64,000 nt of DNA from CAVQEK01 sp963711495 (GTDB lineage: Bacteria > Bacteroidota > Bacteroidia > Cytophagales > Cyclobacteriaceae), in contig CAVQEK010000005.1 in NCBI GenBank assembly GCA_963711495.1, positions 1 through 64,000 on the forward strand, read 5' to 3'. Made by a program: the position numbers and the translations under genes. Positions 55,228 through 64,000 of this stretch are shown here, in pieces. The notes beneath the pieces were generated by a model. It worked only from the letters and a program-made list of their open reading frames with translations. It was not told where the DNA came from and did no database searches. The first letter of the stretch is position 1. Each line of letters starts with the position of its first letter.

Positions 55228-57003
55228 GTGTTTATACGAATCACAGGCCTGATGGCCATCATCATGATATCCAGCCTTCAAATCATTTGGGCACAATCGG
55301 ATGATAACTGGATTTTTGGCCATAACGCGGGCATCAGTTTCAGGGAAAATCCACCCAGTGACCTTTCTGAAACGGCAATAAATACACCTGAAGGCTGTGC
55401 ATCGGTGAGTGATGATCAGGGCAAACTACTATTTTATACCGATGGAATCCATGTTTGGGACAGCACTGATCAATTAATGCCAAATGGTGCTGGTTTGAAA
55501 GGCAATCTTTCTTCAACACAAGCAGCGATTATTACCTCATATCCGGCCAACTGTCATCAATATTACATTTTTACTACCGATGCTCAGGAGCATAATTTCT
55601 ATAACGGTTTGTGCTATTCAGTCGTTGATATGCAATTACATGGAGGGTTAGGTGATGTCATTCAAAAAAATTTACGACTCTATCCTTTGGTTGCTGAAAA
55701 AATGGTAGCCATTCCCAATGACAAACAAGGGATCATCTGGCTTCTTGCACATGCCTGGAATTCCAGGAATTTTCTCGTATTTAAAATTGATCGCGATACA
55801 GTTACGCTGGATCACATTCAGGAAATTGGCAGCCAGCATTCCGGAGAACTGAACAACAATCTGGGTGTGGGTTATATGAAAGTTTCACCAAAGCACGACA
55901 AAATTGCCCTGGTCAATCAGCACATTTATTCCATTGAATTATTCGATTTCGACCAGTCCACCGCCATGCTTTCAAATCCGGTTGAATTTCTCTGGCAATA
56001 CCAGGATGGATATGGCATCGAATTTTCTCCCGACGGCAGCAAAATATATTATTCCACCAACCATCAGCTTTACCAATTTGACATTAGTTTGGAGAACAAG
56101 AATGAAATGATACATTCAGGATATTTGCTGGCAGAAAGTGACCAAACGTTCGGTGCACTGCAACGTGCCCCGGACAACCGTATTTATCTGGCTATTAATG
56201 ACAGTCAGGATCTAGGAGTTATTGATTATCCTGATCAATTGGATTCACGTGCTGGTTTCAACCCAAATGGTTTCCATCTCCACGCAGGTTTTTCCGGTTT
56301 GGGTTTGCCTGTTATTCCCGCTATTCTTGAAAATGAAAATCTGATAACATCAGGGAGTATAGACACCACCATTTGTGCCGGCGACACCTTGCTTTGGACT
56401 GGGAAAGATTTCGATTTAACCTATCTTTGGTCCGATGGCCTTACCGCCTCTTCAAGAACTTTTAGTGAACCCGGAAATTTTGTTGTAACCATTTCCGATG
56501 GCTGTCTGTCGGTTTCAGATTCCATCCACATTATGACTAAAAACACCCTGCAAATCGATCTTGGTCAAGACACTACTATATGTCCGGGGGACTCACTGGT
56601 TTTGAATGCATATTCTCGAGGATCTTCCTATTTATGGCAAAATGGTTATGATCAGCCATATTTCACGGTTTTCACAGCGGGGATGTACAGCGTTCAGGTA
56701 GATAATGGATGTGCCATAAAAAATGATACCATCCGGGTGAGTATTACCTCATACAATCAAAAGGTCCTGCCCAATGTAATTACACCGAATGGTGATCGTT
56801 GGAATGAATATTTCGAACTTCCTGAAAATTTGGTGGGACAGCGGCTAGAAATTTACGACCGCTGGGGAAAAACTGTCTTTCACTCGGATGACTATCACAA
56901 CGACTGGAATGGCGCTAATTTAACTTCCGGAGTTTATTATTATCAAATCAGCCAGACATGCCCATTCGAACCCATCACTGGTTGGTTGCAGGTCTTAAAA
57001 TAA
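55228..57003 (+). CDS. T9SS type B secreted protein with beta-propeller-like N-terminus
   Basis: This 591-aa exported protein starts with GTG at 55228, giving MFIRITGLMAIIMISSLQIIWAQ, a good signal peptide; the later ATG at 55252 would shorten it. The N-terminal 350 residues show propeller-like blades (DNWIFGHNAGISF, GKLLFYTDGIHVW, DGYGIEFSPDGSKIYYST). Two Ig-like repeats follow (TICAGDTLLWTG, TICPGDSLVLNA). The C-terminus is the gliding-motility-associated domain (NVITPNGDRWNEYFELP, IYDRWGKTVFHSDDYHNDWN, SGVYYYQI), which directs secretion by type IX machinery. Such proteins are surface adhesin-like. The T9SS itself is not in the window. Confidence 0.9.
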   Translation: MFIRITGLMAIIMISSLQIIWAQSDDNWIFGHNAGISFRENPPSDLSETAINTPEGCASVSDDQGKLLFYTDGIHVWDSTDQLMPNGAGLKGNLSSTQAAIITSYPANCHQYYIFTTDAQEHNFYNGLCYSVVDMQLHGGLGDVIQKNLRLYPLVAEKMVAIPNDKQGIIWLLAHAWNSRNFLVFKIDRDTVTLDHIQEIGSQHSGELNNNLGVGYMKVSPKHDKIALVNQHIYSIELFDFDQSTAMLSNPVEFLWQYQDGYGIEFSPDGSKIYYSTNHQLYQFDISLENKNEMIHSGYLLAESDQTFGALQRAPDNRIYLAINDSQDLGVIDYPDQLDSRAGFNPNGFHLHAGFSGLGLPVIPAILENENLITSGSIDTTICAGDTLLWTGKDFDLTYLWSDGLTASSRTFSEPGNFVVTISDGCLSVSDSIHIMTKNTLQIDLGQDTTICPGDSLVLNAYSRGSSYLWQNGYDQPYFTVFTAGMYSVQVDNGCAIKNDTIRVSITSYNQKVLPNVITPNGDRWNEYFELPENLVGQRLEIYDRWGKTVFHSDDYHNDWNGANLTSGVYYYQISQTCPFEPITGWLQVLK

Positions 57004-57118
57004 TTTTTCCCATGGAGAAATCAATTTAAAGCAACCCTCAATATTTTAAAGTGGTGGCAAAATGCATCCAGAACCTCCAATATGCCTGAGCATTACTTTT
57101 TAAGCATCAAAAGATCAT

Positions 57119-58837
57119 TCAATTTCCTGCCTTTTGAGCGATCTTTGCCCAGGTATCCCGCAAGGTAACTGTCAGATTGAAAACAGGCTTGCCAGTTGTT
57201 GAATCAGGATCTACACAAAAATATCCCTTGCGTTCAAGTTGATATTTTTCCAATGGTTTCACATTGCTCAACGATGGCTCGAGATAACACGTCTTTAATA
57301 CTTTTAATGAATCAGGATTGAGATATTCCTTAAAATCCTTTTCTTTATCTGAAGATGGATCTTCAACGGTAAATAATCGATCATACATCCGAACTTCCGC
57401 CGTTATGGCATGTCTGGCTGAAACCCAATGTATGGTCCCTTTTACTTTAATTCCACTGGTATCATTACCACTTCGGGATTCCGGAAGATATTCACAACGC
57501 AATTCAGTAATTTCACCAGTATTTTCATTCCTGGTAAAATCGATGCATTTTATAATGTATCCATATTTCAACCGAACCATCCCTCCCGGACTCAACCGGT
57601 AATATTTTTTAGGTGGATCTTCCATAAAATCATCCTTGTCAATCCACAATTCCCGGGAAAAGGGAACATCTCGTGTTCCTCCATCGGGATCTTCCGGGTT
57701 ATTGATGGCGGTCATAAATTCTTCATTATCCGCGGGATAATTGACAAGGGTCACTTTTATGGGTTCGAGCACACCCATTCGGCGAAGCGCATTTTTATTG
57801 AGGTCCTCCCGGATACTGTATTCCAGCAAGGCCACATCAATGAGGTTTTCTCTTTTTGCCACGCCAACCCGTTCAGCAAAATTCCGGATTGAAGCCGGAG
57901 TATATCCTCTTCGTCTTAAACCTGAAATGGTCGGCATACGCGGATCATCCCAGCCACGCACAATTTTCTTTTCGACCAGTTCGAGCAATTTCCGCTTGCT
58001 CATCACCGTGTAAGTCAGGTTCAATCGTGCAAATTCATACTGCCTTGGACGATAGACACCTTCCACGATTTGATCGAGGAACCAGTCATACAATGGCCGA
58101 TGCACTTCAAATTCCAAGGTGCAGATGGAATGGGTGATCCCCTCCAGAAAATCCGATTGTCCATGTGCCCAATCATACATAGGATAAATACACCAGGTGT
58201 TTCCGGTTCGGTGATGAGGTGCATTTTTAATGCGATACATTGCCGGATCGCGCATGTGCATATTGGGCGAAGACATCCCTATCTTGGCGCGCAGCACTTT
58301 GGAACCATCGGGGAATTCCCCGTTTTTCATCCGTTCAAAGAGATCGAGGTTCTCCTCAATAGTTCTGTTCCTGAATGGGCTTTCTTTACCAGGCCTGGTC
58401 GGCGTGCCACGACTGGCACTCACCTCTTCCGCACTTTGGTCATCCACATAGGCTTTGCCTTCCCGGATCATTGTCACCGCCCATCGATATAATTGATCAA
58501 AATAATCGGAAGCATAAAATTCTCCATCCCATTCAAACCCCAACCAATGTATATCTTCCCGGATCATCTGCACGTATTCATCTTCTTCAGTCACCGGATT
58601 GGTATCATCAAAACGCAGGTTACATTTACCCTGATATTTCTTCGCAAGACCAAAATTCAGGCAGATGGATTTGGCATGCCCAATATGCAAATATCCATTT
58701 GGCTCAGGTGGGAAACGGGTATGCACGCGGCCTTCGTGTTTCTTATTTTTTATATCCTCCTCAATGATGGTCTCAAGAAAATTGAGGGGAGACTTTTTTT
58801 CGTTGATATCAAGACTTTCGGCTGCTTTTTCACTCAT
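57119..58837 (-). CDS. glnS: Glutaminyl-tRNA synthetase
   Basis: This class I synthetase charges tRNA-Gln. It has FPPEPNGYLHIGHAKS with HIGH at 51-54, FDDTNPVTEEDEYVQMI for the acceptor fold, and the KMSKS-like VMSKR (278-282). The C-terminal anticodon-binding beta barrels follow. GlnRS is distinguished from GluRS by the beta-barrel C-terminus, the PEPNGYLHIGH form and the length (572 aa). Presence of GlnRS implies direct glutaminylation rather than reliance on the amidotransferase route. The gene stands alone, with the convergent T9SS cargo gene on one side and the cyclase on the other. Confidence 0.97.
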   Translation of the reverse strand: MSEKAAESLDINEKKSPLNFLETIIEEDIKNKKHEGRVHTRFPPEPNGYLHIGHAKSICLNFGLAKKYQGKCNLRFDDTNPVTEEDEYVQMIREDIHWLGFEWDGEFYASDYFDQLYRWAVTMIREGKAYVDDQSAEEVSASRGTPTRPGKESPFRNRTIEENLDLFERMKNGEFPDGSKVLRAKIGMSSPNMHMRDPAMYRIKNAPHHRTGNTWCIYPMYDWAHGQSDFLEGITHSICTLEFEVHRPLYDWFLDQIVEGVYRPRQYEFARLNLTYTVMSKRKLLELVEKKIVRGWDDPRMPTISGLRRRGYTPASIRNFAERVGVAKRENLIDVALLEYSIREDLNKNALRRMGVLEPIKVTLVNYPADNEEFMTAINNPEDPDGGTRDVPFSRELWIDKDDFMEDPPKKYYRLSPGGMVRLKYGYIIKCIDFTRNENTGEITELRCEYLPESRSGNDTSGIKVKGTIHWVSARHAITAEVRMYDRLFTVEDPSSDKEKDFKEYLNPDSLKVLKTCYLEPSLSNVKPLEKYQLERKGYFCVDPDSTTGKPVFNLTVTLRDTWAKIAQKAGN

Positions 58838-59101
58838 AATTCTGTCGGTTTGAATCTTTCATCAATTTCCAGGCTGCCATTCTAGCCGTCTGTAAAATCT
58901 TCGCAAAATAAAGCAAACTCTTTTAATTCTGCGATAAAATACCCTTAAATAATAAAATTCCAGGTGATTCAATTTGGGTTGAGTTTTATCAACAATTGAA
59001 AGGAATCGCTGATGCACTTATTGCAAAAACTCTGATTAAACGGTGGGATTCAATGAGATCAATCATATGGATCAAAAAGCCTTATGCTTTAATTCAGGCA
59101 A

Positions 59102-60772
59102 CTATTTGCTGGATTGGACTTCGGTTTTCTTGTCTGAATACTTCACCCGGCCATCCACAAAATACATATCGACTTCCCCTTTGTTTTTAGCATTGATACG
59201 TCCACGGTATGTGAAAAAGAAATGATCTTTGACGAGTTGATAAGTGCTGCCTGAGATATTGATGCGCCCAACTTCTCCACTGGATTCCATGCGACTGGCA
59301 AGATTGACCGCATCACCCCAGATGTCATAGGCAAATTTATTTTTACCTACCACGCCGGCCACTACCGGACCGGTATTGATGCCGATGCGTAATTCAAAAT
59401 ACGGTTCTCCTTTGGCTTGTTTTGCCTGTTTCCGTGTGTGCATAAATTGCAACATTTCAATGGCTGCCCGAACGGCATCCAACGCATTGGTGTCATTGGG
59501 AAGTGGTACACCTCCGGCACACATATAGCCATCGCCGATGGTTTTTATCTTTTCGAGATGGTATTTTTCAATAATATTATCGAAAGCGTAAAAACAAGCC
59601 TCTAATTCACGCACAATTTCTCCCGGCGTCAACCGTTCTGCAATTCCCGTAAAACCTTTAAAGTCCGTAAAGAGAATGGTTACATTTTTGTAATAACGCG
59701 GTACAACCCGGCCATTATTTTTCAATTCTTCTGCCACTGGTTTTGGCAGAATGCTAAGCAGCAGTCGGTCAGTCTTGGATTTTTCCTTTCCCAATTCTAC
59801 CTGACGCTTCTCAATTTCTGCTTTTTGACTTGTAATCTGCCGGTTTTTTTCGGACAATTTCCGGTTGGAACGTCTGGCGAAACGATACGCCATATACGCA
59901 ATGATCAAAAATATGAAGATCACTCCAATACCGCCGATCATCATTTTGCGCTCCAGTTCGCGCTGTCTTAATAACGCTGCATTTTTTTCAGCAGTCGTTT
60001 TTTGATTCTCGATCTCCAGGTTTTTGCGTTCTATTTCGGATTGCTTCAATTGCAGTTGTTGTTCCTGGATTTTTTTTGTCGCTTCCAACTTTTCAATCGC
60101 CTGACCCTGCTGTGCAATAGAGTCTTTGGAAATGAAATAATCTTTGTAGTTCTGGGATACCGATTGATAGTAAGTTCTGTTAACATTATCGTGGAGCGCA
60201 TCAAAGTTTTTCACCAGCAAATCACTGGCTTTATAGGCCAAATCATTCATGCGCTGCTTTTGAGCCATCTTCAACGCAATCTGCAGGGCATCTATGGCCT
60301 CCTTGAAATCACCCAAAATATATTGTGCTTCTGCCCCCTGCACTAAAGCTGTTACATGCTCGTACGATTCCGCCAGGTTAGATTTCCGAAATAAGGTGTG
60401 TGCCTTCTTAAAATGATCTACCGCATCGCGATAATAATCCTGTTCCTGGTCCATGGAAAATTTTCCGGACTCGGCCAACTTTTTTTCTGCCATTCCGAGT
60501 TTAAACAAAGCACGGGCTTCTAAAGTACGGGACTTTGCTTTGTCGCTGTCCATAAAAGCATAATCGTAATATTTTTTAGCCACCGCCACATCGGTTTGCG
60601 CCAGATAAAAATTGCCAATTACCATAGCCAGCCTGGCCGATTGCTCAAAGTTTTTTGCATCAACCAGTTGATGATATTTGGTGATGGAATCAGAAGCTGC
60701 AAATTCCTGGGCGCTCGCTGTTATCGCTGAAAAAATAAAAATTGGCCAACAAACAAACACGATATACTTCAT
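59102..60772 (-). CDS. Class III adenylate cyclase with TPR sensor and membrane helix
   Basis: This enzyme makes cAMP. It has a signal peptide (MKYIVFVCWPIFIFSAITASAQ), periplasmic TPR-like helices (about 30-210), a coiled coil (about 216-275), one membrane helix (about 279-297), a second coiled coil, and a class III cyclase domain (about 345-556). The metal aspartates are Asp370 (FTDFKGF) and Asp414 (IGDGYM). The adenine-specifying residues are Lys410 (KIKTIGD) and Asp483 (YDIWGD). Transition-state residues are Asn490 and Arg494 (NLASRME). The Lys/Asp pair argues for ATP rather than GTP. TPR-coupled cyclases of this kind are frequent in Bacteroidota. No CRP-like gene is nearby. Confidence 0.93.
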   Translation of the reverse strand: MKYIVFVCWPIFIFSAITASAQEFAASDSITKYHQLVDAKNFEQSARLAMVIGNFYLAQTDVAVAKKYYDYAFMDSDKAKSRTLEARALFKLGMAEKKLAESGKFSMDQEQDYYRDAVDHFKKAHTLFRKSNLAESYEHVTALVQGAEAQYILGDFKEAIDALQIALKMAQKQRMNDLAYKASDLLVKNFDALHDNVNRTYYQSVSQNYKDYFISKDSIAQQGQAIEKLEATKKIQEQQLQLKQSEIERKNLEIENQKTTAEKNAALLRQRELERKMMIGGIGVIFIFLIIAYMAYRFARRSNRKLSEKNRQITSQKAEIEKRQVELGKEKSKTDRLLLSILPKPVAEELKNNGRVVPRYYKNVTILFTDFKGFTGIAERLTPGEIVRELEACFYAFDNIIEKYHLEKIKTIGDGYMCAGGVPLPNDTNALDAVRAAIEMLQFMHTRKQAKQAKGEPYFELRIGINTGPVVAGVVGKNKFAYDIWGDAVNLASRMESSGEVGRINISGSTYQLVKDHFFFTYRGRINAKNKGEVDMYFVDGRVKYSDKKTEVQSSK

Positions 60773-61002
60773 GCCTTAAAATTATCCTTCCCGAGTCAAA
60801 GGGCAAAACCATAATTACGGAATTGCTTACAAGCCAGTAACCGTAGTGAATCAACAAAAACAAACATTTTACACAGCATTTACAATAATATGGACTAAAA
60901 GTGTTTAAAACATCACAAAAAAACACATCCCTCCCCGATTTCTCTTTTAATTGATTTTAATTATTTTTATTTTTCCTGCATATCTCTTAATTATTGGGGG
61001 TA

Positions 61003-61809
61003 ATGTGGCTAAAATTACAACGGGTTGATATAAATTCTTTGGAAAATACGCGTATTCAATTGCACAAGTCTATGCAATTGCTTAGCGCTGCTGCAAGATC
61101 TTATCTGCCTTCAAGCAAAAGAGATGAGCATGCCCGTTTATTTTGGGACCGTGATCACAATTTGTTGCGCACAAAAAATTTTGGTCCTACCAAAGATACC
61201 AACGTTTCACTCGACCCTGAGCAGTACATTCTCACCATCGAAAACAAAAAAATAGGTAAAGAGCACCTCGTACTTTCCGGTATGACTTACCCCCTTGCCT
61301 ATGGCTGGCTTCGGGTAAAACTGGAAAAATTCGGTTTAAATCCGGATATCTTCCACGACCAGGCCCCTTATCAACTTACTGAATATGGATTCGACCACAA
61401 CAAAGAATTAAATATTCAGGAAAACGCTGCAGAACAAATTGTACAGATGCTCAACAATGCTTATGACCTTTTTACAAAAATGAGTAAAAATAATAAGGAA
61501 CCCATCCTGTGCTGGCCGGATCATTTTGTGCTGGCAACTACCGCTTTTGCTGAAAAAAAGGTCCCGGTTAAAATAGGTTTTTGTCCGGGTGATGAAGATT
61601 ATATCGAACCGTATTTCTTCGTATCTAAAGATCTTCCCCATCCTTTACCGGCCGTTCTTCCCGAACTCAAGCTCGGATTATGGCATAAAAAAGACTGGTT
61701 TGGTGCCATTTTAACCATTAGTGAAATTATGAACATCGATGATGAAAAAGAACTTTACAACGTCAGTCATTTTATAAAATCTTCCGTAGAATTGATAAAA
61801 GACGTATAG
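61003..61809 (+). CDS. Uncharacterised cytosolic protein, possibly DUF5996-like
   Basis: From the ATG at 61003 the protein has 268 residues; an ATT/TTG region at 60994 is an unlikely start. It has no signal or membrane helix. The C-terminal half contains LCWPDHFVLATTAF and KIGFCPGDEDYIEPYFFV. These resemble the LWPHHFD and GFSPGD/EPYFYV segments I recall from DUF5996-type proteins; the match is from memory. The N-terminal half starts with an amphipathic helix (TRIQLHKSMQLLSAAARSYL). The function is unknown. It is 39 bp upstream of the large metallophosphoesterase gene on the same strand, so the two may be co-transcribed. Confidence 0.7.
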   Translation: MWLKLQRVDINSLENTRIQLHKSMQLLSAAARSYLPSSKRDEHARLFWDRDHNLLRTKNFGPTKDTNVSLDPEQYILTIENKKIGKEHLVLSGMTYPLAYGWLRVKLEKFGLNPDIFHDQAPYQLTEYGFDHNKELNIQENAAEQIVQMLNNAYDLFTKMSKNNKEPILCWPDHFVLATTAFAEKKVPVKIGFCPGDEDYIEPYFFVSKDLPHPLPAVLPELKLGLWHKKDWFGAILTISEIMNIDDEKELYNVSHFIKSSVELIKDV

Positions 61810-61848
61810 CGACGAGGGACTTATTATTTATTTTTCCGCAACCAGCCG

Positions 61849-64000
61849 ATGAAAGAGCTAAAATACAACAGTCTTTCTTGCCTACTCATCATTTTAATAT
61901 TTACATCAAATAATATATTCATATACCACGCATTTGCACAGAAACCCCATCTATCTGATTCCACTTTGCCGGTTCAGCGCATCTTTCTTGTTGGTGGGGC
62001 CGGGTATAACAACTCCGATTTATCAAGTACTGGTCCATCACTGAAAAATAAGATGTTTGAGGCAAAAGGAAAAACTACATTATTACTGCTGGGAAATAAT
62101 TCCATGAAAGTCAATTTTAGCGATACGATTTTCGGACGGAAAACAGAACTTCTGAAAAACATACTACAAAGCCGTCACAATTTCTTCAAATCACTTCCCG
62201 GGGAAGTAATCGCTGTACCGGGAAATCTTGACTGGGCCAACGGCGATAAAAAGGGAATGGAAAACATTCAAAATTATGAATACTATATAGAACAAAAGCT
62301 TGGCCTTGGCGATATCATAAAACCCGATCGCGGATGCCCTGGCCCCGAAGAATACGATCTCGGAAACGACGTGGTTTTACTGCTTATCGATACCCAATGG
62401 TTTCTGCAAGATTGGCAAAAACCCGGCAAGGAAGATGGTTGCGATGTGGACAATGAAAGTGACTTTTTGCTCAATCTGGACGATGCCATCAAACGAAATT
62501 ACGACAAAAAGATCATAGTCGCCGGTCATCATGATTTGTTGAGCAATGGCCCCCGGGGAAGATATTTTCCCTTAAAAACCCATCTTTTCCCTTTCACACT
62601 TGGCAACGAACATGGTTATTTTCCACTTCCCGGCATCGGCAGTATTTATGTTTGGTATCGTCAGTTGCTTGGTGAATATCAGGATGAATCCAATCCACGG
62701 TATCGCCAATTCCGGCGTGCCTTACAAAAGGTTTTCAGCCAACACGACAACCTTATTTATGTTTCCGGCCACGAACATTCCCTCGAATATCATCAGTGGG
62801 GTCAGCAGCATTATATCATCAGCGGTTCGTTTTCTTCGACTTCCGAAGTAAAAAAAAGAAATGCCGAATTCGTAACGGATACACACGGTTATGCAGAAAT
62901 CGACTGTTATCCGTCAGGCGCGGTTTGGCTTTCCTTCTGGACCGTTGATAAAAATGACGAAAAATTGGCTTATCGCCACGAACTAATTGGAGGCGAATTG
63001 CCTGAAAAATCATCATTTCCCCAGCCAGTTGCTCATACCGTAAATTTTTCCGACAGCACTATTACGACCTGCGCCAGTACACGTTATATCAAAAAAAGCA
63101 AACACCGGGGAATGCTTGGAAATAATTACCGTGATGAATGGAAAACACCAGTAGAAAATATCCCTTATTTTGATATTGGAAGGGAAAAAGGCGGTTTGAC
63201 CATAGTAAAACGCGGTGGAGGTATGCAAACCAAATCACTTCGGTTGGAAGATAGTCTGCATCGCCAATGGGTGCTGCGCTCTGTTGACAAATATCCTGAA
63301 AATGTGGTCCCTGATGAATTGCGTGGAACGATTGCGGCAGAGGTTGTTCAAGATCAAATTTCTGCTTCTCATCCATATGGTGCTTTTGTTATTCCCGATT
63401 TGGCGGAGGCCGCAGGTATTTATCACACCAATCCGAAATTGGTTTATATGCCAGATGATCCGCGTCTTGGTATTTACCGAAAGAGCTTTGGAAACGCCTT
63501 ATATCTTTTCGAAGAACGTCCCGATGAAGCGCATAAAAAGCACGAAAGTTTTGGCGAAAGTAAAAAAATTATCAGCACGCCATCCGTGTTAGATGAAATC
63601 AGAGAAGATGGAAAACATCAAATCGATCAGGAATTCACACTTCGATCCCGGCTTTTTGATGTGCTTATCGGAGACTGGGACCGCCATGATGACCAGTGGC
63701 GCTGGGCACGTTTCAAAGATAAAAATGATTTCACCTATTTCAGGCCTATTCCCCGCGATCGCGACCAGGCCTTTTTCTGGTCTGATGGCTGGTTGATGGA
63801 TATTGCAACGCACAGTTGGGGCGTGCCAAAATTTCAGGGCTTTCATGAGAAAATTCGAAATATAAACACATTTAATTTCAATGGTCGATCATTTGACCGA
63901 TCATTCCTAAATCAACTATCACTCGATGACTGGATAAGGATAAGCCAATCGTTACGAGCATCAATGACCGATGATGCGATAGAACAGGCCATCCGTAAAT
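61849..64000 (+). CDS. Metallophosphoesterase fused to kinase-like domain, 3' truncated by window
   Basis: The frame is open from the ATG at 61849 to the window end (717 complete codons). A signal peptide (MKELKYNSLSCLLIILIFT... ending near AFAQ) is followed by a calcineurin-like phosphoesterase: FLVGGAGYNNSD, PGNLDWANG, AGHHDLLSNG and SGHEHSLEY give the expected Asn/His metal ligands. The first motif is GGAGYN rather than GDxH, so one metal site is altered. From about residue 440 a second domain has WVLRSVDKYPENV, IGDWDRHDDQWRWARF and IPRDRDQAFFW, reminiscent of HipA/Fam20-type atypical kinases (Lys, DRH loop, DRD metal site). Related Bacteroidota proteins continue into an outer-membrane barrel, but that part would lie outside this window. 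Confidence 0.82.
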   Translation, partial: MKELKYNSLSCLLIILIFTSNNIFIYHAFAQKPHLSDSTLPVQRIFLVGGAGYNNSDLSSTGPSLKNKMFEAKGKTTLLLLGNNSMKVNFSDTIFGRKTELLKNILQSRHNFFKSLPGEVIAVPGNLDWANGDKKGMENIQNYEYYIEQKLGLGDIIKPDRGCPGPEEYDLGNDVVLLLIDTQWFLQDWQKPGKEDGCDVDNESDFLLNLDDAIKRNYDKKIIVAGHHDLLSNGPRGRYFPLKTHLFPFTLGNEHGYFPLPGIGSIYVWYRQLLGEYQDESNPRYRQFRRALQKVFSQHDNLIYVSGHEHSLEYHQWGQQHYIISGSFSSTSEVKKRNAEFVTDTHGYAEIDCYPSGAVWLSFWTVDKNDEKLAYRHELIGGELPEKSSFPQPVAHTVNFSDSTITTCASTRYIKKSKHRGMLGNNYRDEWKTPVENIPYFDIGREKGGLTIVKRGGGMQTKSLRLEDSLHRQWVLRSVDKYPENVVPDELRGTIAAEVVQDQISASHPYGAFVIPDLAEAAGIYHTNPKLVYMPDDPRLGIYRKSFGNALYLFEERPDEAHKKHESFGESKKIISTPSVLDEIREDGKHQIDQEFTLRSRLFDVLIGDWDRHDDQWRWARFKDKNDFTYFRPIPRDRDQAFFWSDGWLMDIATHSWGVPKFQGFHEKIRNINTFNFNGRSFDRSFLNQLSLDDWIRISQSLRASMTDDAIEQAIRK

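Overview
The window is Bacteroidota chromosomal DNA. The evidence is a SusC/SusD pair with a hybrid two-component regulator, Bacteroidota-type lipoprotein signals, a protein ending in a type IX secretion type B (gliding-motility) sorting domain, and a promoter of the TTTG / TAnnTTTG form. No rRNA, tRNA, CRISPR array, phage or intact insertion sequence was seen, so the genus cannot be fixed. The mix of T9SS type B cargo, large TPR kinases and orphan CAZymes would suit a free-living Saprospiria, Cytophagia or Chitinophagia member, but that is inference.

Region 1 (1-794) is the end of an unrecognised accessory gene carrying an in-frame stop. Region 2 (995-22440) is a pectin utilisation locus. 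On the minus strand, in transcription order, it holds SusC, SusD, a surface glycan-binding lipoprotein (FN3 plus beta-helix), PL1, PL9, GH43, GH28, PL1, GH105 and CE8. The divergent plus-strand regulator is a hybrid two-component system (HTCS) whose reading frame is broken by one base in its ATPase domain. A strong 11-bp hairpin separates the binding/transport core from the enzyme genes. The predicted division of labour is: PL1, PL9, GH28 and CE8 attack and de-esterify homogalacturonan, SusCD imports oligomers, and GH105 removes the terminal unsaturated uronate in the periplasm. No 5-keto-4-deoxyuronate catabolism genes lie in the window.

Region 3 (22572-30629) is housekeeping: a YfiT/DinB-like protein, a WalJ-type metallohydrolase, ATP-dependent PEP carboxykinase with a clear terminator, a four-gene MCE lipid transport operon (MlaD, PqiC-like lipoprotein, STAS-MlaE fusion, MlaF) and a small DUF6146-like lipoprotein.

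Region 4 (30915-47953) is mixed. It holds a secreted esterase next to a large multidomain glycosidase-like protein, a Gfo/Idh/MocA oxidoreductase with a rhodanese, a copper nitrite reductase (NirK) made as a lipoprotein, a gene-poor 1.3-kb stretch, a His/Tyr-rich repeat protein, an NTF2-like lipoprotein, a GH9 enzyme, a four-helix membrane protein and a radical SAM protein.

Region 5 (48034-64000) holds a GH20 hexosaminidase, an SDR plus steroid-5-alpha-reductase-like pair, a TPR histidine kinase, a T9SS type B propeller protein, GlnRS, a TPR adenylate cyclase, an uncharacterised cytosolic protein, and the start of a large metallophosphoesterase that seems fused to an atypical-kinase-like domain and runs off the window.
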